Of a DNA stretch of 64,000 bases, positions 37,091 to 47,260 are shown piece by piece. Both the position numbers and the translations under genes were made by a program. Origin of the DNA: Planctomycetota bacterium (GTDB taxonomy: Bacteria > Planctomycetota > Phycisphaerae > Sedimentisphaerales > Anaerobacaceae); the NCBI GenBank assembly GCA_019456255.1, contig VRUG01000002.1:62001-126000 (forward strand), in the 5' to 3' direction. The notes under the pieces are model-generated. The model was not told the origin of the DNA. It did no database searches and saw only the letters and a list, made by a program, of their open reading frames with translations. The stretch's first letter is position 1. The number at the start of each line of letters is the position of its first letter.

Positions 37091-39982
37091 TTAAGCTCTC
37101 TTTTTCTTCTTTTTTACTTTCTTTCCCGCCTTGACAGGCTTTAACCTGTCGCGAAGATACTTAGCTGTATAACCTTTCTTATTCTCCACTATATCTTCCG
37201 GCGACCCCGATGCCACTACTTTCCCGCCGCCGTCACCGCCTTCGGGGCCAAGGTCTATAATATAATCTGCTATCTTGACTACATCAAGGTTATGTTCTAT
37301 CACTACGATCGTATTGCCCATATCACATAACCGCTGCAATACATTTAGCAAATTATGGATGTCGGCAAAATGAAGTCCCGTTGTCGGCTCATCCAAAAGA
37401 TATATCGTATGGCCCGTCGACGCCTTACCGAGCTCAGAAGCAAGTTTAACCCGCTGCGCCTCACCGCCGGAAAGTGTCGTCGATGCCTGACCCAATTGCA
37501 TATAACCCATGCCGACATCACTAAGCATCCTTAAAAATCGCATAATACTCGGAAAATTCACGAAGAATTCCATCGCCTCATCAATCTGCATACTAAGAAC
37601 ATCTGAAATGTTCTTGCCTTTATATGTCACCTGAAGCGTCTCAGAATTATAACGGCTGCCCTTACAGCTCTGACATTGAACATAAACATCAGGCAGAAAA
37701 TGCATCTCTATTTTTTTTGTTCCCTGCCCCCTGCAGTACTCACACCTGCCGCCCTTAACATTAAAACTAAAACGTCCGGGCTTGTACCCGCGTATCTTCG
37801 ACTCTCGTGTCATCGAAAAAAGTTTGCGTATCACGTCAAACATCCCGGTATATGTCGCCGGATTGCTCCGAGGCGTCTTGCCAATAGGCGACTGGTCTAT
37901 CTCGATAACCTTATCAACCTGTGACACACCGGTAATAGTTCTGTGCTTGCCGGGCCTTGGTCTCGATTCATAAAGCCGACGCTTTAATCCCTTTAGTAAA
38001 ATCTCCGATATCAAACTGCTCTTGCCCGAACCGCTCACGCCGGTAACACAAATAAACACCCCAAGAGGAAACTTCACATCAATACTTTTAAGGTTATTCT
38101 CTTCGGCACCCTTAATTTCGATACACCTTTTCAAATTATACTTGCGCCTCTTTGTCGGAAGCGCAATGCTTCGCTTACCGCTCAGGTACAGACCGGTCAA
38201 AGACTTCGAACACTTCATGATGTTATTGAAGCTGCCCTGAAAAACAACCTCGCCGCCGTGAGCACCAGCCGCCGGACCAATATCTATTATGTGGTCAGCC
38301 GCCTTGATAATGTCCTCATCGTGTTCAACAACTATCACCGTATTGCCTATTTTTGTCAGACGCTGCAAGATCCCCAACAGCCTGTCATTGTCACGTTTAT
38401 GCAATCCAATTGTCGGCTCATCAAGCACATAACAAACGCCTACCAGGCCGCTGCCGACCTGCGTAGCCAAACGGATACGCTGCGCTTCACCGCCAGAAAG
38501 AGTGCTGCTCATTCTGTCGAGTGTCAAATAATCCAGGCCGACATCTATCATAAATTTCAAACGGGCCTTGACCTCTTTTAATATCGCACCGGCAATTACT
38601 GTCTTCTCTTCGTCGAGTTTCAATTTACTAAAAAACTTCTGTGCCTTTTCAATACTAAGCGATGTCAGATAATGAATGTTCTTGCCGCCAACCGTCACTG
38701 CAACCGCCTCAGGCCTTAGCCTGGCACCTTTGCAACTGCGGCAGGATTGCTCGGACAGATAACTGTGAAGGCGCGCCTTAACATATTCGCTCGTTGTTTT
38801 CTTCCAGCGACGATTTAGATTCGGTATCACACCCTCGAAACTCAATCCGTATTTTTTCTCATCTTCCGCCTTTGTTCCATACAGCAAAACATTTTTTACA
38901 TCTGCCGGTATCTGCGCAAAAGGTGTTGACTTACTGACCCCGATATTGCGACAGAAACGTTTGATAAGGCGATTATAGTAAATATTCATCCGCTTGCCGC
39001 CCTTGCGCCACGCACCTATCGCACCATTTTCAAGTGACACCGTCTTATCAGGCACTATCAAATCCGGGTCAAACTCCAAAATGGTCCCCAACCCGTCACA
39101 ACTTTTACAAGCACCGTAAGGACTGTTAAAACTAAAAAGTCTCGGCGACAATTCCTCAAGTGATGCGCTTGGATGCGCAGAACACGCATATTTTTCGCTG
39201 TAAACTATTTCTTCCCAATCTCCGTGACCACCGTTTTTCGAATTATCTTTAGGCTCCTGTATAAGAACCATCAGCAGGCCGTCAGCCAGCTTCAAAGCCG
39301 TCTCAACCGAATCCGCCAAACGAATATTTACACCTTTGCGAATTATCAGCCTGTCAACAACCGCAGCAATATTGTGCTTTTTGTTTTTGTTCAACTCCGG
39401 AACATTTTTTATATCATAAACAGAACCGTCAACTCTAACCCGCACAAAACCTTCACGCTGAATTTCCGAAAAAATTTCTTTGTGTTCACCTTTCTTCCCA
39501 CGAACCAAAGGTGCGCATATCTGAATCTTGGTCTCTTCGCTTCTACTAAGAATTGATTCGACTATCTGTGAGGAATGCTGACTCGATATCTCTTTACCAC
39601 ATCGCCAGCAGTGGGGCTGACCAGTTCGCGCAAAAAGCAATCTGAAGTAATCATATATCTCCGTCGTTGTCGCCACCGTTGAACGCGGATTACCGCTGGC
39701 GCTTCGCTGTTCAATCGCTATCGTTGGAGGCAGCCCGGTTATCTCACGCACATCAGGCTTTTGCATCTGTTCGAGAAACTGCCTTGCATACGAACTCAAG
39801 GACTCGACATATTTGCGTCGGCCTTCGGCGTATACCGTATCAAACGCAAGCGAACTCTTACCCGAACCGCTGATGCCGGTCACCACAACCATCTTGTCGC
39901 GAGGTATCTTCAGATTAATATTCTTAAGATTGTGCTCCGATGCTCCGATTATTTCTATCGCTTTTTCTACCCTTTTGGCCAT
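37091..39982 (-). CDS. uvrA: Excinuclease ABC subunit A
   Basis: 963 residues from the ATG at 39982 (MAKRVEKAIEI); a GTG four codons upstream is possible and neither has a clear ribosome site. Two ABC ATPase modules are seen: Walker A 'GISGSGKSSLAFDTVYAEG' and 'GVSGSGKSSLISEIL', with signature motifs 'LSGGEAQRIRLA' and 'LSGGEAQRVKLA'. Zinc modules appear as 'CWRCG', 'CKSCDGLG' and 'CEYCRGQG...CQSCKGSR'. UvrA scans for bulky DNA damage and loads UvrB. The C-terminus ends in a lysine-rich tail. Confidence 0.97.
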   Translation of the reverse strand: MAKRVEKAIEIIGASEHNLKNINLKIPRDKMVVVTGISGSGKSSLAFDTVYAEGRRKYVESLSSYARQFLEQMQKPDVREITGLPPTIAIEQRSASGNPRSTVATTTEIYDYFRLLFARTGQPHCWRCGKEISSQHSSQIVESILSRSEETKIQICAPLVRGKKGEHKEIFSEIQREGFVRVRVDGSVYDIKNVPELNKNKKHNIAAVVDRLIIRKGVNIRLADSVETALKLADGLLMVLIQEPKDNSKNGGHGDWEEIVYSEKYACSAHPSASLEELSPRLFSFNSPYGACKSCDGLGTILEFDPDLIVPDKTVSLENGAIGAWRKGGKRMNIYYNRLIKRFCRNIGVSKSTPFAQIPADVKNVLLYGTKAEDEKKYGLSFEGVIPNLNRRWKKTTSEYVKARLHSYLSEQSCRSCKGARLRPEAVAVTVGGKNIHYLTSLSIEKAQKFFSKLKLDEEKTVIAGAILKEVKARLKFMIDVGLDYLTLDRMSSTLSGGEAQRIRLATQVGSGLVGVCYVLDEPTIGLHKRDNDRLLGILQRLTKIGNTVIVVEHDEDIIKAADHIIDIGPAAGAHGGEVVFQGSFNNIMKCSKSLTGLYLSGKRSIALPTKRRKYNLKRCIEIKGAEENNLKSIDVKFPLGVFICVTGVSGSGKSSLISEILLKGLKRRLYESRPRPGKHRTITGVSQVDKVIEIDQSPIGKTPRSNPATYTGMFDVIRKLFSMTRESKIRGYKPGRFSFNVKGGRCEYCRGQGTKKIEMHFLPDVYVQCQSCKGSRYNSETLQVTYKGKNISDVLSMQIDEAMEFFVNFPSIMRFLRMLSDVGMGYMQLGQASTTLSGGEAQRVKLASELGKASTGHTIYLLDEPTTGLHFADIHNLLNVLQRLCDMGNTIVVIEHNLDVVKIADYIIDLGPEGGDGGGKVVASGSPEDIVENKKGYTAKYLRDRLKPVKAGKKVKKKKKRA

Positions 39983-40130
39983 CCAACACGTCACATGTAC
40001 TATAAGTACATCTCCACTAAATTACACAATTACCCAAACTAAGTATTTTACCATATTTACAACGAAAAGTAAATATATAGCCCCGCCAATCCCACCTGAA
40101 AAAACAGCTCGAAATACACATGTCGGCTAA

Positions 40131-40302
40131 AAACGCCTCTCTTATCGGAATAAAATGTTTTTTATTATCATATACTAACTTAATACTATTTTTTTAATTT
40201 TAGTACTTGACCTCGCCGATACCTATTGTATATACTACTTTTTTAAAATTAGTATATAATTAGTATTTTACGTAAGGCTTTGATATAAAAGGAGATAATA
40301 CA
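40131..40302 (+). promoter_or_regulatory. AT-rich control region of the Fic gene
   Basis: TTGACC (40207-40212) and TATACT (40231-40236), 18 bases apart, form a likely promoter. Around it occur several copies of a TAGTAT/ATACTA-type word (TACTAACTTAATACTA, GTATATACTAC, TTAGTATATAATTAGTATTT), which look like operator half-sites. The remaining part of the 320-bp gap back to uvrA holds nothing else I recognise. Confidence 0.45.
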
Positions 40303-41637
40303 ATGAAGAAACCAGTTTCTCCTCCAAACCTTGAATTAATAAGGAAACAGATAGAAACCAAGCCAGGACAGCTTGGTAAACTTTTTGACCTAAATGCAGG
40401 GCCGTTAGTCAAAAATAAATACCTGCATTGGGACAAACTACGGTTTTACACACCTCCAGAGGGTTTTACAAATGAACAATGGTGGCTCGCAATAAAAAAA
40501 CAAAGGCAAAGCCTCTATAGCAAACTGCCATTGAAAGATGAGAACCAAAATTCTTTTAAATACCTAACTATCGATTATATAACCCAAACACTGCTTAAGA
40601 TCGATCAATCCCTGCTTGCTTTTAATCAAATGTCTGAACAAATAAGTAAAACCGAAACGAAAAATCGGTACTATGTTAGATCACTTATACAAGAAGCCTT
40701 TACTTCAAGTCAACTTGAAGGGGCAACCACTACACGTCTTGTCGCAAAAGAAATGATCCAGACCGGCCGGCAGCCAACTGATAAAAGTGAACAAATGATT
40801 CTAAATAATTTTTCTGCTATGAAACACATTCACAAACTTAAAGATGAGTCGTTAACAAAAGAATTAATATTTGAACTCCATCGACTTGTAACAGAAAAAA
40901 CTCTCGAAGACCCTTCTGCAGTAGGGAGGTTTCGAAATGCTGATGAAAGAATTGTTATTAGTGATATGTATAATGAAATCTTCCACGAACCTCCGCCTGC
41001 GGACCAACTTGAAAACAGAATGGAATTAATGTGCGATTTTGCTAATGAAAAAAATATGCATGGCTTCGTTCACCCGATTGTGCGGGCTATAACTTTACAT
41101 TTTTGGCTGGCATACGACCATCCATTTGTTGATGGCAATGGCAGAACCGCAAGAGCTTTATTTTACTGGTTAATGATGCGGCACAGATATTGGATTTTTG
41201 AATTCGTCTCAATCTCGCAAATTATTGTTAAGGCTCCCGCAAAATATGGCCGAGCTTTTCTGTATACTGAAACCGATGATAATGACTTAACCTATTTCAT
41301 TATCTATCACTTGAAAGTCATTGAAAGGGCAATTGAAGAACTCTATAGATATATAGAACTAAAAACCAAACGCGTAGAAACAATAAAAAGTCAATTGCAG
41401 GGAATCGTTGTTTTAAATCATCGCCAACGTGCTATCGTTAGCCACGCCTTAAAACATCCAAATCACAGGTACACAATTAAATCTCATCGAATAAGCCATA
41501 ATGTTGTTTACCAAACAAGCCGGATGGATTTACTTAATTTAGAAAACCGAGGTTTGCTTACCTGTGAGAAAATAGGGAGAACATGGTATTTCAAACCAGC
41601 GGCTAATCTTGAAGAAAAATTAACCGATATGCCTTAA
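40303..41637 (+). CDS. Fic-domain AMP-transferase-like protein, class II
   Basis: 444 residues. The active-site motif is intact: H273-PFVDGNGRTAR-284, matching HPFx(D/E)GN(G/K)R. An N-terminal inhibitory helix motif S135-x3-E139-G140 marks a class II, self-inhibited Fic enzyme. Residues ~370-440 form a winged-helix domain ('RYTIKSHRISHNVVYQTSRMDLLNLENRGLL'). It probably adds AMP (or another nucleotide) to a protein target and may regulate its own gene. GGAG lies 8 bases before the ATG. A lone gene with AT-rich codons, likely acquired. Confidence 0.92.
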   Translation: MKKPVSPPNLELIRKQIETKPGQLGKLFDLNAGPLVKNKYLHWDKLRFYTPPEGFTNEQWWLAIKKQRQSLYSKLPLKDENQNSFKYLTIDYITQTLLKIDQSLLAFNQMSEQISKTETKNRYYVRSLIQEAFTSSQLEGATTTRLVAKEMIQTGRQPTDKSEQMILNNFSAMKHIHKLKDESLTKELIFELHRLVTEKTLEDPSAVGRFRNADERIVISDMYNEIFHEPPPADQLENRMELMCDFANEKNMHGFVHPIVRAITLHFWLAYDHPFVDGNGRTARALFYWLMMRHRYWIFEFVSISQIIVKAPAKYGRAFLYTETDDNDLTYFIIYHLKVIERAIEELYRYIELKTKRVETIKSQLQGIVVLNHRQRAIVSHALKHPNHRYTIKSHRISHNVVYQTSRMDLLNLENRGLLTCEKIGRTWYFKPAANLEEKLTDMP

Positions 41638-41763
41638 GTTTAAAATGAAAATTAAACTGTTGCATAGCTGGAATCTTTCACCCGACGACGCGAGCAAGCT
41701 ACAAAAAAACTCGTCTTGCACATCAAAAAGTCAGCAAATTAAGATTGAACGCTTAATTAACTT

Positions 41764-42378
41764 CTATTTACCGCTAACCACCGTAACAGACTTCATCACA
41801 ACTGGCTCGACCGGAACATCTCCCATGCCGGCCTTTCTCGTCGTCTTAACTGCGGCTATCTTATTGACCACATCCATACCCTCTACAACCGTACCAAACA
41901 CAGTATAGCCCGGATTGCGGCCTTCAACATAATTGAGCGAATCATTATCTTTATGATTAATAAAAAACTGACTTGTCGCACTGTTCGGATTATTCGTTCG
42001 AGCCATCGCAATTGTACCCTTGTCATTCTTCAAGCCGTTACTTGCTTCATTAATAATAGCTGAATGTGTTCTTTTTTTCTGCATATCCTCTTTAAAGCCG
42101 CCGCCCTGTATCATGAAGTTCTTAATCACTCTGTGAAATATCGTTCCATTGAAAAAACCTTCTTCAGCATAGCGAATAAAATTCGCGACCGTCACAGGCG
42201 CCTTCTCCTCATTAAGCTCGATAACAATGTCACCCATATTCGTCTCTATCTTTATTTTTTTTGTTTCCACGGTCTTCTCCTTTTGCTCTTTATCTGCTGC
42301 TTTTGCCTGCTGTCCCTCGAAACTGCCCACTAAAATAATGCCTGCCAAAAACGCACATACTAAAACTTTTCGAACCAT
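41764..42378 (-). CDS. Exported cyclophilin-type peptidyl-prolyl isomerase
   Basis: 204 residues. Signal peptide at 1-27 ('VLVCAFLAGIILVGSFEGQQAKA'), then a complete cyclophilin domain: 'NFIRYAEEGFFNGTIFHRVI', 'FMIQGGGF', 'GTIAMARTNNPNSATSQFFI' and 'YTVFGTVVEGMDVV'. The catalytic Arg in FHRV is present. It speeds proline isomerisation during periplasmic folding, in keeping with its place at the end of the BamA/Skp operon. The first 126 bp downstream hold no gene. Confidence 0.92.
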   Translation of the reverse strand: MVRKVLVCAFLAGIILVGSFEGQQAKAADKEQKEKTVETKKIKIETNMGDIVIELNEEKAPVTVANFIRYAEEGFFNGTIFHRVIKNFMIQGGGFKEDMQKKRTHSAIINEASNGLKNDKGTIAMARTNNPNSATSQFFINHKDNDSLNYVEGRNPGYTVFGTVVEGMDVVNKIAAVKTTRKAGMGDVPVEPVVMKSVTVVSGK

Positions 42379-42419
42379 AACAAAATCTCCTTAGTCTTTT
42401 CTTAAATTTTAAACAGCCG

Positions 42420-43421
42420 TTACCATTGATGCTTATCTAAGCAATTCAATATCATCTCAGCACACTCCATTGCAGCAAGCCCGTCAGCAGCACTGACCTC
42501 GGGGCTGCTCGACTCGTCCATAACCGCCTTTAAAAACGATTCCTGCTCAAGCCGCAAAGGCTCTTTGTCGTCTACATTAAGTTTTTCAATATGAAGCATG
42601 TCCTTCCAATTCGCTTTCAACAAATCAAACTTGGAGCTGTTTTTTAATTTCCTGACCTGCTCGGTAATATTGACGTTAGGCCCTGCCTGAATCACCGTGC
42701 CCGTCTTTTTATAATAATCCACGCTCAAATACGCCTGCCTGCTGAATACTCTAACCTTACGCTCTGTCTTCAAGGCAACCCTCGACGCGGTGATATTTGC
42801 TATGCACCCGTTTTCAAAAAATATCCTCGCGTTACAAATGTCTTCATTGTCTCCGAGAACATTAACACCAATAGCATCAACTTTCTTTATCTTACTGTTA
42901 GCCATTGACAAAATAATATCAATATCGTGTATCATCACATCAAGTATAACTCCAATATCCGTCGAGCGGAACGAATACGGACTAATGCGGTTGCACTCAA
43001 TAAATTTAGGCTTTATATTAAGACGTTTTACCGCCTGCACTACAGGATTGCAGCGCTCGGAATGCCCAACCGCAACCACCGTTTTGTTCTTCTTAGCAAG
43101 GGCAACTATCTCCTTGGCCTGGGCAACATTAGCCGCAAGAGGTTTCTCTATCAATACCGGAACTTTGTTTTCTAAGAAAACCTTTGCCACCTCCAAATGA
43201 TTCGTCGTCGGAGTCGCTATCGTCACCGCGTCAACCTTACCCAATAAATCCGAACAATCTGAAAATGCCTCACACTTATATTTCCTCGCAAGCTTCCTGG
43301 CCTTGCCATAATCAACATCAACAATGCCGACGAACTCACTTATTTTTAGCTGATGATATACCTTCGCATGTATCGCCCCCATCTTGCCGGCACCTATTAT
43401 TGCTGTACGAAGCTTTTTCAT
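42420..43421 (-). CDS. Gfo/Idh/MocA-family sugar dehydrogenase
   Basis: 333 residues. NAD-binding 'AIIGAGKMGAIHAKVYHQL' and the family motif 'PVLIEKPLAANVAQAKEIV' (Lys-Pro catalytic pair) are clear; 'MIHDIDIILSMAN' carries the conserved His-Asp pair. Directly after lpxA, this resembles the position of GnnA, the Gfo/Idh enzyme that oxidises UDP-GlcNAc at C3 before amination for lipid A. The matching transaminase GnnB is not next to it. So a UDP-sugar dehydrogenase is likely and GnnA is a guess. Confidence 0.85.
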   Translation of the reverse strand: MKKLRTAIIGAGKMGAIHAKVYHQLKISEFVGIVDVDYGKARKLARKYKCEAFSDCSDLLGKVDAVTIATPTTNHLEVAKVFLENKVPVLIEKPLAANVAQAKEIVALAKKNKTVVAVGHSERCNPVVQAVKRLNIKPKFIECNRISPYSFRSTDIGVILDVMIHDIDIILSMANSKIKKVDAIGVNVLGDNEDICNARIFFENGCIANITASRVALKTERKVRVFSRQAYLSVDYYKKTGTVIQAGPNVNITEQVRKLKNSSKFDLLKANWKDMLHIEKLNVDDKEPLRLEQESFLKAVMDESSSPEVSAADGLAAMECAEMILNCLDKHQW

Positions 43422-43457
43422 GCTGTTTCCAAAAAGTGCTTAACGAAGGTTTATTAT

Positions 43458-44267
43458 TTAATGCCTTAATGTTTCAAGATATCTGCCAAAACGATGCTCA
43501 CCGCTTTTAATTATAACCTCAACCATTTCTTTAGTATTCTCGTCAAGGCCGCCCTGAGATGCCAACTCTTTTGCTTTTTCTAATAGCGGGGTCTCGTTTT
43601 GGCGATAAAGCTTTTTATAAGTATCCATTACATTTTTCTGCTGACCCTTATCCAGTCCGGCACGCTCCATTCCTCGCCTGTTAACTCCACGAACTATTGC
43701 AGGATAATGACCGCTTATTATTAAAAAAGGCGGAACATCATGATTAATTCCCGCCAAACCTGTCGCATAACACCACCTGCTAATAGTAACAAACTGATGC
43801 ATCATAACCGTGCCGCTTAGCCAGGCGCCGGTCCCTATATTGCAATGGCCACTTACCAGAACATTGTTGCTCATGACGATATTGTCTTCGAGAATACTGT
43901 CATGGCCTATATGAGCTCCTATCATAAGAAGATTGTTATTGCCTATCTTTGTTAATTCGCCTGGATACATACTCGGATGAATCGTCACCTGCTCACGTAT
44001 TGTATTATTATCGCCGATTATTAAACCGCCAACCTTTGCGTCAGGTTCCATCTCAAGTATTTGGGGCCTGCCGCCAATTGCACAAGTAGGATAAAAAATA
44101 TTGCCCTTGCCAATCTTCACATTTTCACCAACAACCACGTTGGCCACAAAACAAGTGCCGGAACCCACCTCAACACCGCTGCCTATCACGCAATTCGGGC
44201 CTACCTTAACATCAGACGCTAATTCTGCACTCTTATCGATTACCGCACTGGGGTGTATATTAGACAT
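43458..44267 (-). CDS. lpxA: UDP-N-acetylglucosamine acyltransferase
   Basis: 269 residues from the ATG at 44267, which has GGAG 5-6 bases upstream (an ATG five codons earlier does not). Left-handed beta-helix hexapeptides run from 'IHPSAVIDKSAELASDVKVG' to about residue 190, with 'GAHIGHDSILEDNIVMSNN' holding the catalytic His. The helical C-terminus starts at 'GVNRRGMERAG'. It adds the first acyl chain to UDP-GlcNAc in lipid A synthesis, from acyl-ACP supplied by the neighbouring FabZ pathway. Confidence 0.94.
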   Translation of the reverse strand: MSNIHPSAVIDKSAELASDVKVGPNCVIGSGVEVGSGTCFVANVVVGENVKIGKGNIFYPTCAIGGRPQILEMEPDAKVGGLIIGDNNTIREQVTIHPSMYPGELTKIGNNNLLMIGAHIGHDSILEDNIVMSNNVLVSGHCNIGTGAWLSGTVMMHQFVTISRWCYATGLAGINHDVPPFLIISGHYPAIVRGVNRRGMERAGLDKGQQKNVMDTYKKLYRQNETPLLEKAKELASQGGLDENTKEMVEVIIKSGEHRFGRYLETLRH

Positions 44268-44291
44268 CTTTTCTCCATACAAAATTAATCG

Positions 44292-45602
44292 TTATAACTT
44301 CTCCTCGTCAACGAGCATAAACTGTATCTGCGCCTCAGCGGCAAGTACATCACCGACCATCGCCTTGCAGCGGCACTGCGCTGTACGTTTGCGAAGCCTT
44401 ACAACTTCGGAAGTCAGTATAAGCTGGTCGCCGGGAACTACCGCCTTACGCAATTTCACGCCATCCATCGCCAGCAATACCGCCAACTTACCAGTGTGCT
44501 CCAGCGTTTGAGCAAAAAGCAGGCCGGATATCTGAGCCATCGCCTCTACAATAAGAACACCAGGCATAATTGGCGTGCCTGGAAAATGCCCCTGGAAAAA
44601 CTGCTCATTAAAACTCACATTCTTGATACCTCTAATGCGAGTCTCACCCTCTATTTCAATTACCTTATCAACAAGCAAAAACGGGTACCTGTGAGGCAAT
44701 ATCTTTTGGATCCTGCGGATATCTAATACCGCATCGGTACCGAATTGCTTCATTCGTTCCTGTTTTTGCGACTCTTCATAAAGCCTCTTCGCGAGTTTCT
44801 GATTCAACGCGTGGCCGCTTCTATAGGCAACAATCCTGCCCTTGATGGGCCTGCCGACCAACGCCAAATCACCTATCAAATCGACTATCTTGTGTCGTAC
44901 ACATTCATTTGGATACCGATAACTGTTCTTGATTGGGCCGTCAGAATTAATTACCAAAAGGTCGCGAGGGCCAAGATGACCGCCCATGCCGCGAGCCTGA
45001 AACTGCTTGGCTTCGGCTTCAAGTAAAAATGTCCGAGCCGACGCAAGCTGCTTTTCAAAATTCTCCGCCGTTATTCGACAACCGAATATCTGCCTGCCTA
45101 TGCCGGTATGACCACCATAATCAAGGTCGTAAGTGATACTCAAACTATCATCCAAATGAGGAAGGGCGTATATCGATGTGTCGCCAAGCGTGATACTAAC
45201 CGGCTCACGGATAACAAACTCTTTTCGCTCTTCGTTCTGCTCTACAATAACAGCTTGCTGAAGACTCTTAAAAAATTCGGCACTGCTGAAATCGCCAGCA
45301 GGAACCTCCGGACCGTCAAGCTCTATTACGAGATTGTCAATACCAAGAGCGTTTACACTTGCCATGCAATGTTCAATTGTCTCAACGCTTACCGAACCCT
45401 TTACAAGGGACGTACGCCTGCTGCGCTCGGCAACATTCGAAGCCACCGCACCAATGCGAACAGGTTCAGCAAGATCAGTACGAACAAACACCACGCCGGT
45501 ATCAACGGCAGCAGGCTTGAATGTCAGTTTTGCCTCCTTGCCCCCGAACATACCCTTGCCGGATATCCTGCTCTCATTCTTTATCGTCTTTTGAAGATTC
45601 AA
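44292..45602 (-). CDS. lpxC-fabZ: Bifunctional LpxC deacetylase / FabZ dehydratase
   Basis: 436 residues, two enzymes in one chain. LpxC part (1-~280): zinc ligands His78 ('[14 protein letters not shown]'), His237 and Asp241 ('[13 protein letters not shown]') and catalytic His264 ('RSGHALNQ'). FabZ part (~292-436): '[17 protein letters not shown]', catalytic His339 in '[15 protein letters not shown]' and Glu353. LpxC commits lipid A synthesis; FabZ dehydrates 3-hydroxyacyl-ACP and competes for the same substrate pool. The fusion is known in Bacteroidota and some Planctomycetota. Its start lies 29 bp inside the end of lpxD. Confidence 0.95.
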   Translation of the reverse strand: MNLQKTIKNESRISGKGMFGGKEAKLTFKPAAVDTGVVFVRTDLAEPVRIGAVASNVAERSRRTSLVKGSVSVETIEHCMASVNALGIDNLVIELDGPEVPAGDFSSAEFFKSLQQAVIVEQNEERKEFVIREPVSITLGDTSIYALPHLDDSLSITYDLDYGGHTGIGRQIFGCRITAENFEKQLASARTFLLEAEAKQFQARGMGGHLGPRDLLVINSDGPIKNSYRYPNECVRHKIVDLIGDLALVGRPIKGRIVAYRSGHALNQKLAKRLYEESQKQERMKQFGTDAVLDIRRIQKILPHRYPFLLVDKVIEIEGETRIRGIKNVSFNEQFFQGHFPGTPIMPGVLIVEAMAQISGLLFAQTLEHTGKLAVLLAMDGVKLRKAVVPGDQLILTSEVVRLRKRTAQCRCKAMVGDVLAAEAQIQFMLVDEEKL

Positions 45603-46614
45603 GTTTTTCTACTTTCAAACTTAATTGCTTTAACTGCTTTACCATCTCGGGCAATCGTCGCATCGAACTTTGCGCTCGCAGCATCTCTATATGACTCCTC
45701 GCTGGCATACCAAACATCTTCTTGCCGGCTTTTACATCTGTTGTCACTGCGGACTTGGCAGCAATTATCACACCGTCACCAACTGTCACGCCCTCGGCAA
45801 CTCCTGCATGACCTGCCATCACCACACCGTTACCAAGTTTGGCGCTGCCAGCCAAAAGAACGCCAGCAACAAGCAAACAGCATTTGCCGACAACCGCATT
45901 GTGCCCAACCTGAATAATATTGTCCATCTTGGTACCGGCACCGATTATCGTATTGCCGAATTTTGCTCTGTCAATACAGCAGCACGAACCTATTTCAACA
46001 AAATCCTCTATCACAACACCGCCGTTATGCGGTATAAGCCTGTGGGCGCCGTCAATAAACGAATACCCAAAACCTATCGAACCTATAACGGTATTGGACT
46101 GAATTATTACATTGTTTCCTATCACGCAATTATGTTGAACTACAACATTGCTGTCCAAACGGCAATTGTCTCCAACTTTGCTGTTCTGTCCTATCTTACA
46201 GCCGCTGCTGATAACACTGCCTTTGCCTACCTCAACGCCGCTTTCGATAACTACGCAAGCTCCAATAGATGCCTCTTTGCTTATTTTGGCATCCTTGGCG
46301 ACAACGGCTGTCGAATCAATGCCAGCCTTAGCGGCTTTGAGTTTCGGGGCAAATATTTTCAAAACTTCTATCAAGCCAGCTCCGACATCTTTTACTAAAA
46401 CCTGAGGCTTATCAAGCCCCTTTATAGGCTCGCTGACTATAACCGCACCAGCGCCGCTACCGGCAATAGACTTAGCGTGCTTCTTGTCTGAAACAAACGT
46501 AATATTGCTGCTGCCCGCCGAAGCTATTGCGCTGACCGATTCTATCTTACCGGAACCATCTCCGACAACTTCGCCGCCTATTTGCTCAGCTATTTCAAAA
46601 ATCGTCAATTGCAT
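45574..46614 (-). CDS. lpxD: UDP-3-O-acylglucosamine N-acyltransferase
   Basis: 346 residues from the ATG at 46614, which has AAGGTGG 8 bases upstream; a GTG four codons earlier lies within that site. The N-terminal uridine-binding domain ('IFEIAEQIGGEVVG') is followed by a long hexapeptide beta-helix with 'GFGYSFIDGAHRLIPHNGGV', and a C-terminal coiled helix ('[20 protein letters not shown]'). It adds the N-linked acyl chain after LpxC. The overlap with lpxC-fabZ implies coupled translation. Confidence 0.95.
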   Translation of the reverse strand: MQLTIFEIAEQIGGEVVGDGSGKIESVSAIASAGSSNITFVSDKKHAKSIAGSGAGAVIVSEPIKGLDKPQVLVKDVGAGLIEVLKIFAPKLKAAKAGIDSTAVVAKDAKISKEASIGACVVIESGVEVGKGSVISSGCKIGQNSKVGDNCRLDSNVVVQHNCVIGNNVIIQSNTVIGSIGFGYSFIDGAHRLIPHNGGVVIEDFVEIGSCCCIDRAKFGNTIIGAGTKMDNIIQVGHNAVVGKCCLLVAGVLLAGSAKLGNGVVMAGHAGVAEGVTVGDGVIIAAKSAVTTDVKAGKKMFGMPARSHIEMLRAQSSMRRLPEMVKQLKQLSLKVEKLESSKDDKE

Positions 46615-46627
46615 TATTCTTTCCACC

Positions 46628-47209
46628 TTACTTCATTGCGTCTACCACAGCCATCACCTCATCGGTAATATCTATACAGCCGCCGGCATAAAGAACCTTG
46701 TTAGTTCTTATAGACATCATCAAATCGCTGGGAGTTGCCGCTGGAAATTCAGGCTTCTCATTTTCAAGTACAAGGTCAAGGCCCCGTTTTCCTGCTACCT
46801 TACTGGTTGCTTTGATAATGTCCTGATAAAGACCTTCGGTCCAACGCTGGTCTTTCATCTCTAATTGCTGTTTATAAAACTCCTGCTGGGCCTGTAATTT
46901 CGCCTGTTTAGTCAGCAACTCCTTCACTGTTGCCATATAATCAACACTGTCACTCTTCAGCGCCCTTAGCCCAAGTCTCTCAGCCTCTATCTCTTTCGAC
47001 AGTTTCTCAAGTTCGTTCAATATCTTCTCCTGCTCTAATATCGCTGATTCACGATACTTGGCATTGCGCTTGCAGTCCTGAAAAATCCTGCGAACATCAA
47101 GAACGCCTATCTTGTTGTTCTTTTTACCTAATGCCCAGCTGGACTCGTGACCTACAGACAAAAGTATTAAACATATCAAACAGCCTAAAATGGTGACTTT
47201 ACTTTTCAT
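46628..47209 (-). CDS. skp: Periplasmic chaperone Skp/OmpH family
   Basis: 193 residues. Signal peptide ('GCLICLILLSVGHESSWA'), then 'KIGVLDVRRIFQDC' and a long helical hairpin (about 45-150) forming the tentacles of the Skp trimer. It holds unfolded outer membrane proteins for the BAM machine, whose main subunit is encoded 51 bp upstream. The usual position between bamA and lpxD is kept. Confidence 0.88.
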   Translation of the reverse strand: MKSKVTILGCLICLILLSVGHESSWALGKKNNKIGVLDVRRIFQDCKRNAKYRESAILEQEKILNELEKLSKEIEAERLGLRALKSDSVDYMATVKELLTKQAKLQAQQEFYKQQLEMKDQRWTEGLYQDIIKATSKVAGKRGLDLVLENEKPEFPAATPSDLMMSIRTNKVLYAGGCIDITDEVMAVVDAMK

Positions 47210-47260
47210 GAGAACTCCTTTCGTTTTATTCCCTTGAATTAAATTATAATATTCAATTTT

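Noticed and set aside
41645-41908. Plus-strand 87-residue frame after the Fic gene
   Set aside because: Most of it is antisense to the cyclophilin gene, and its hydrophobic reading is a shadow.
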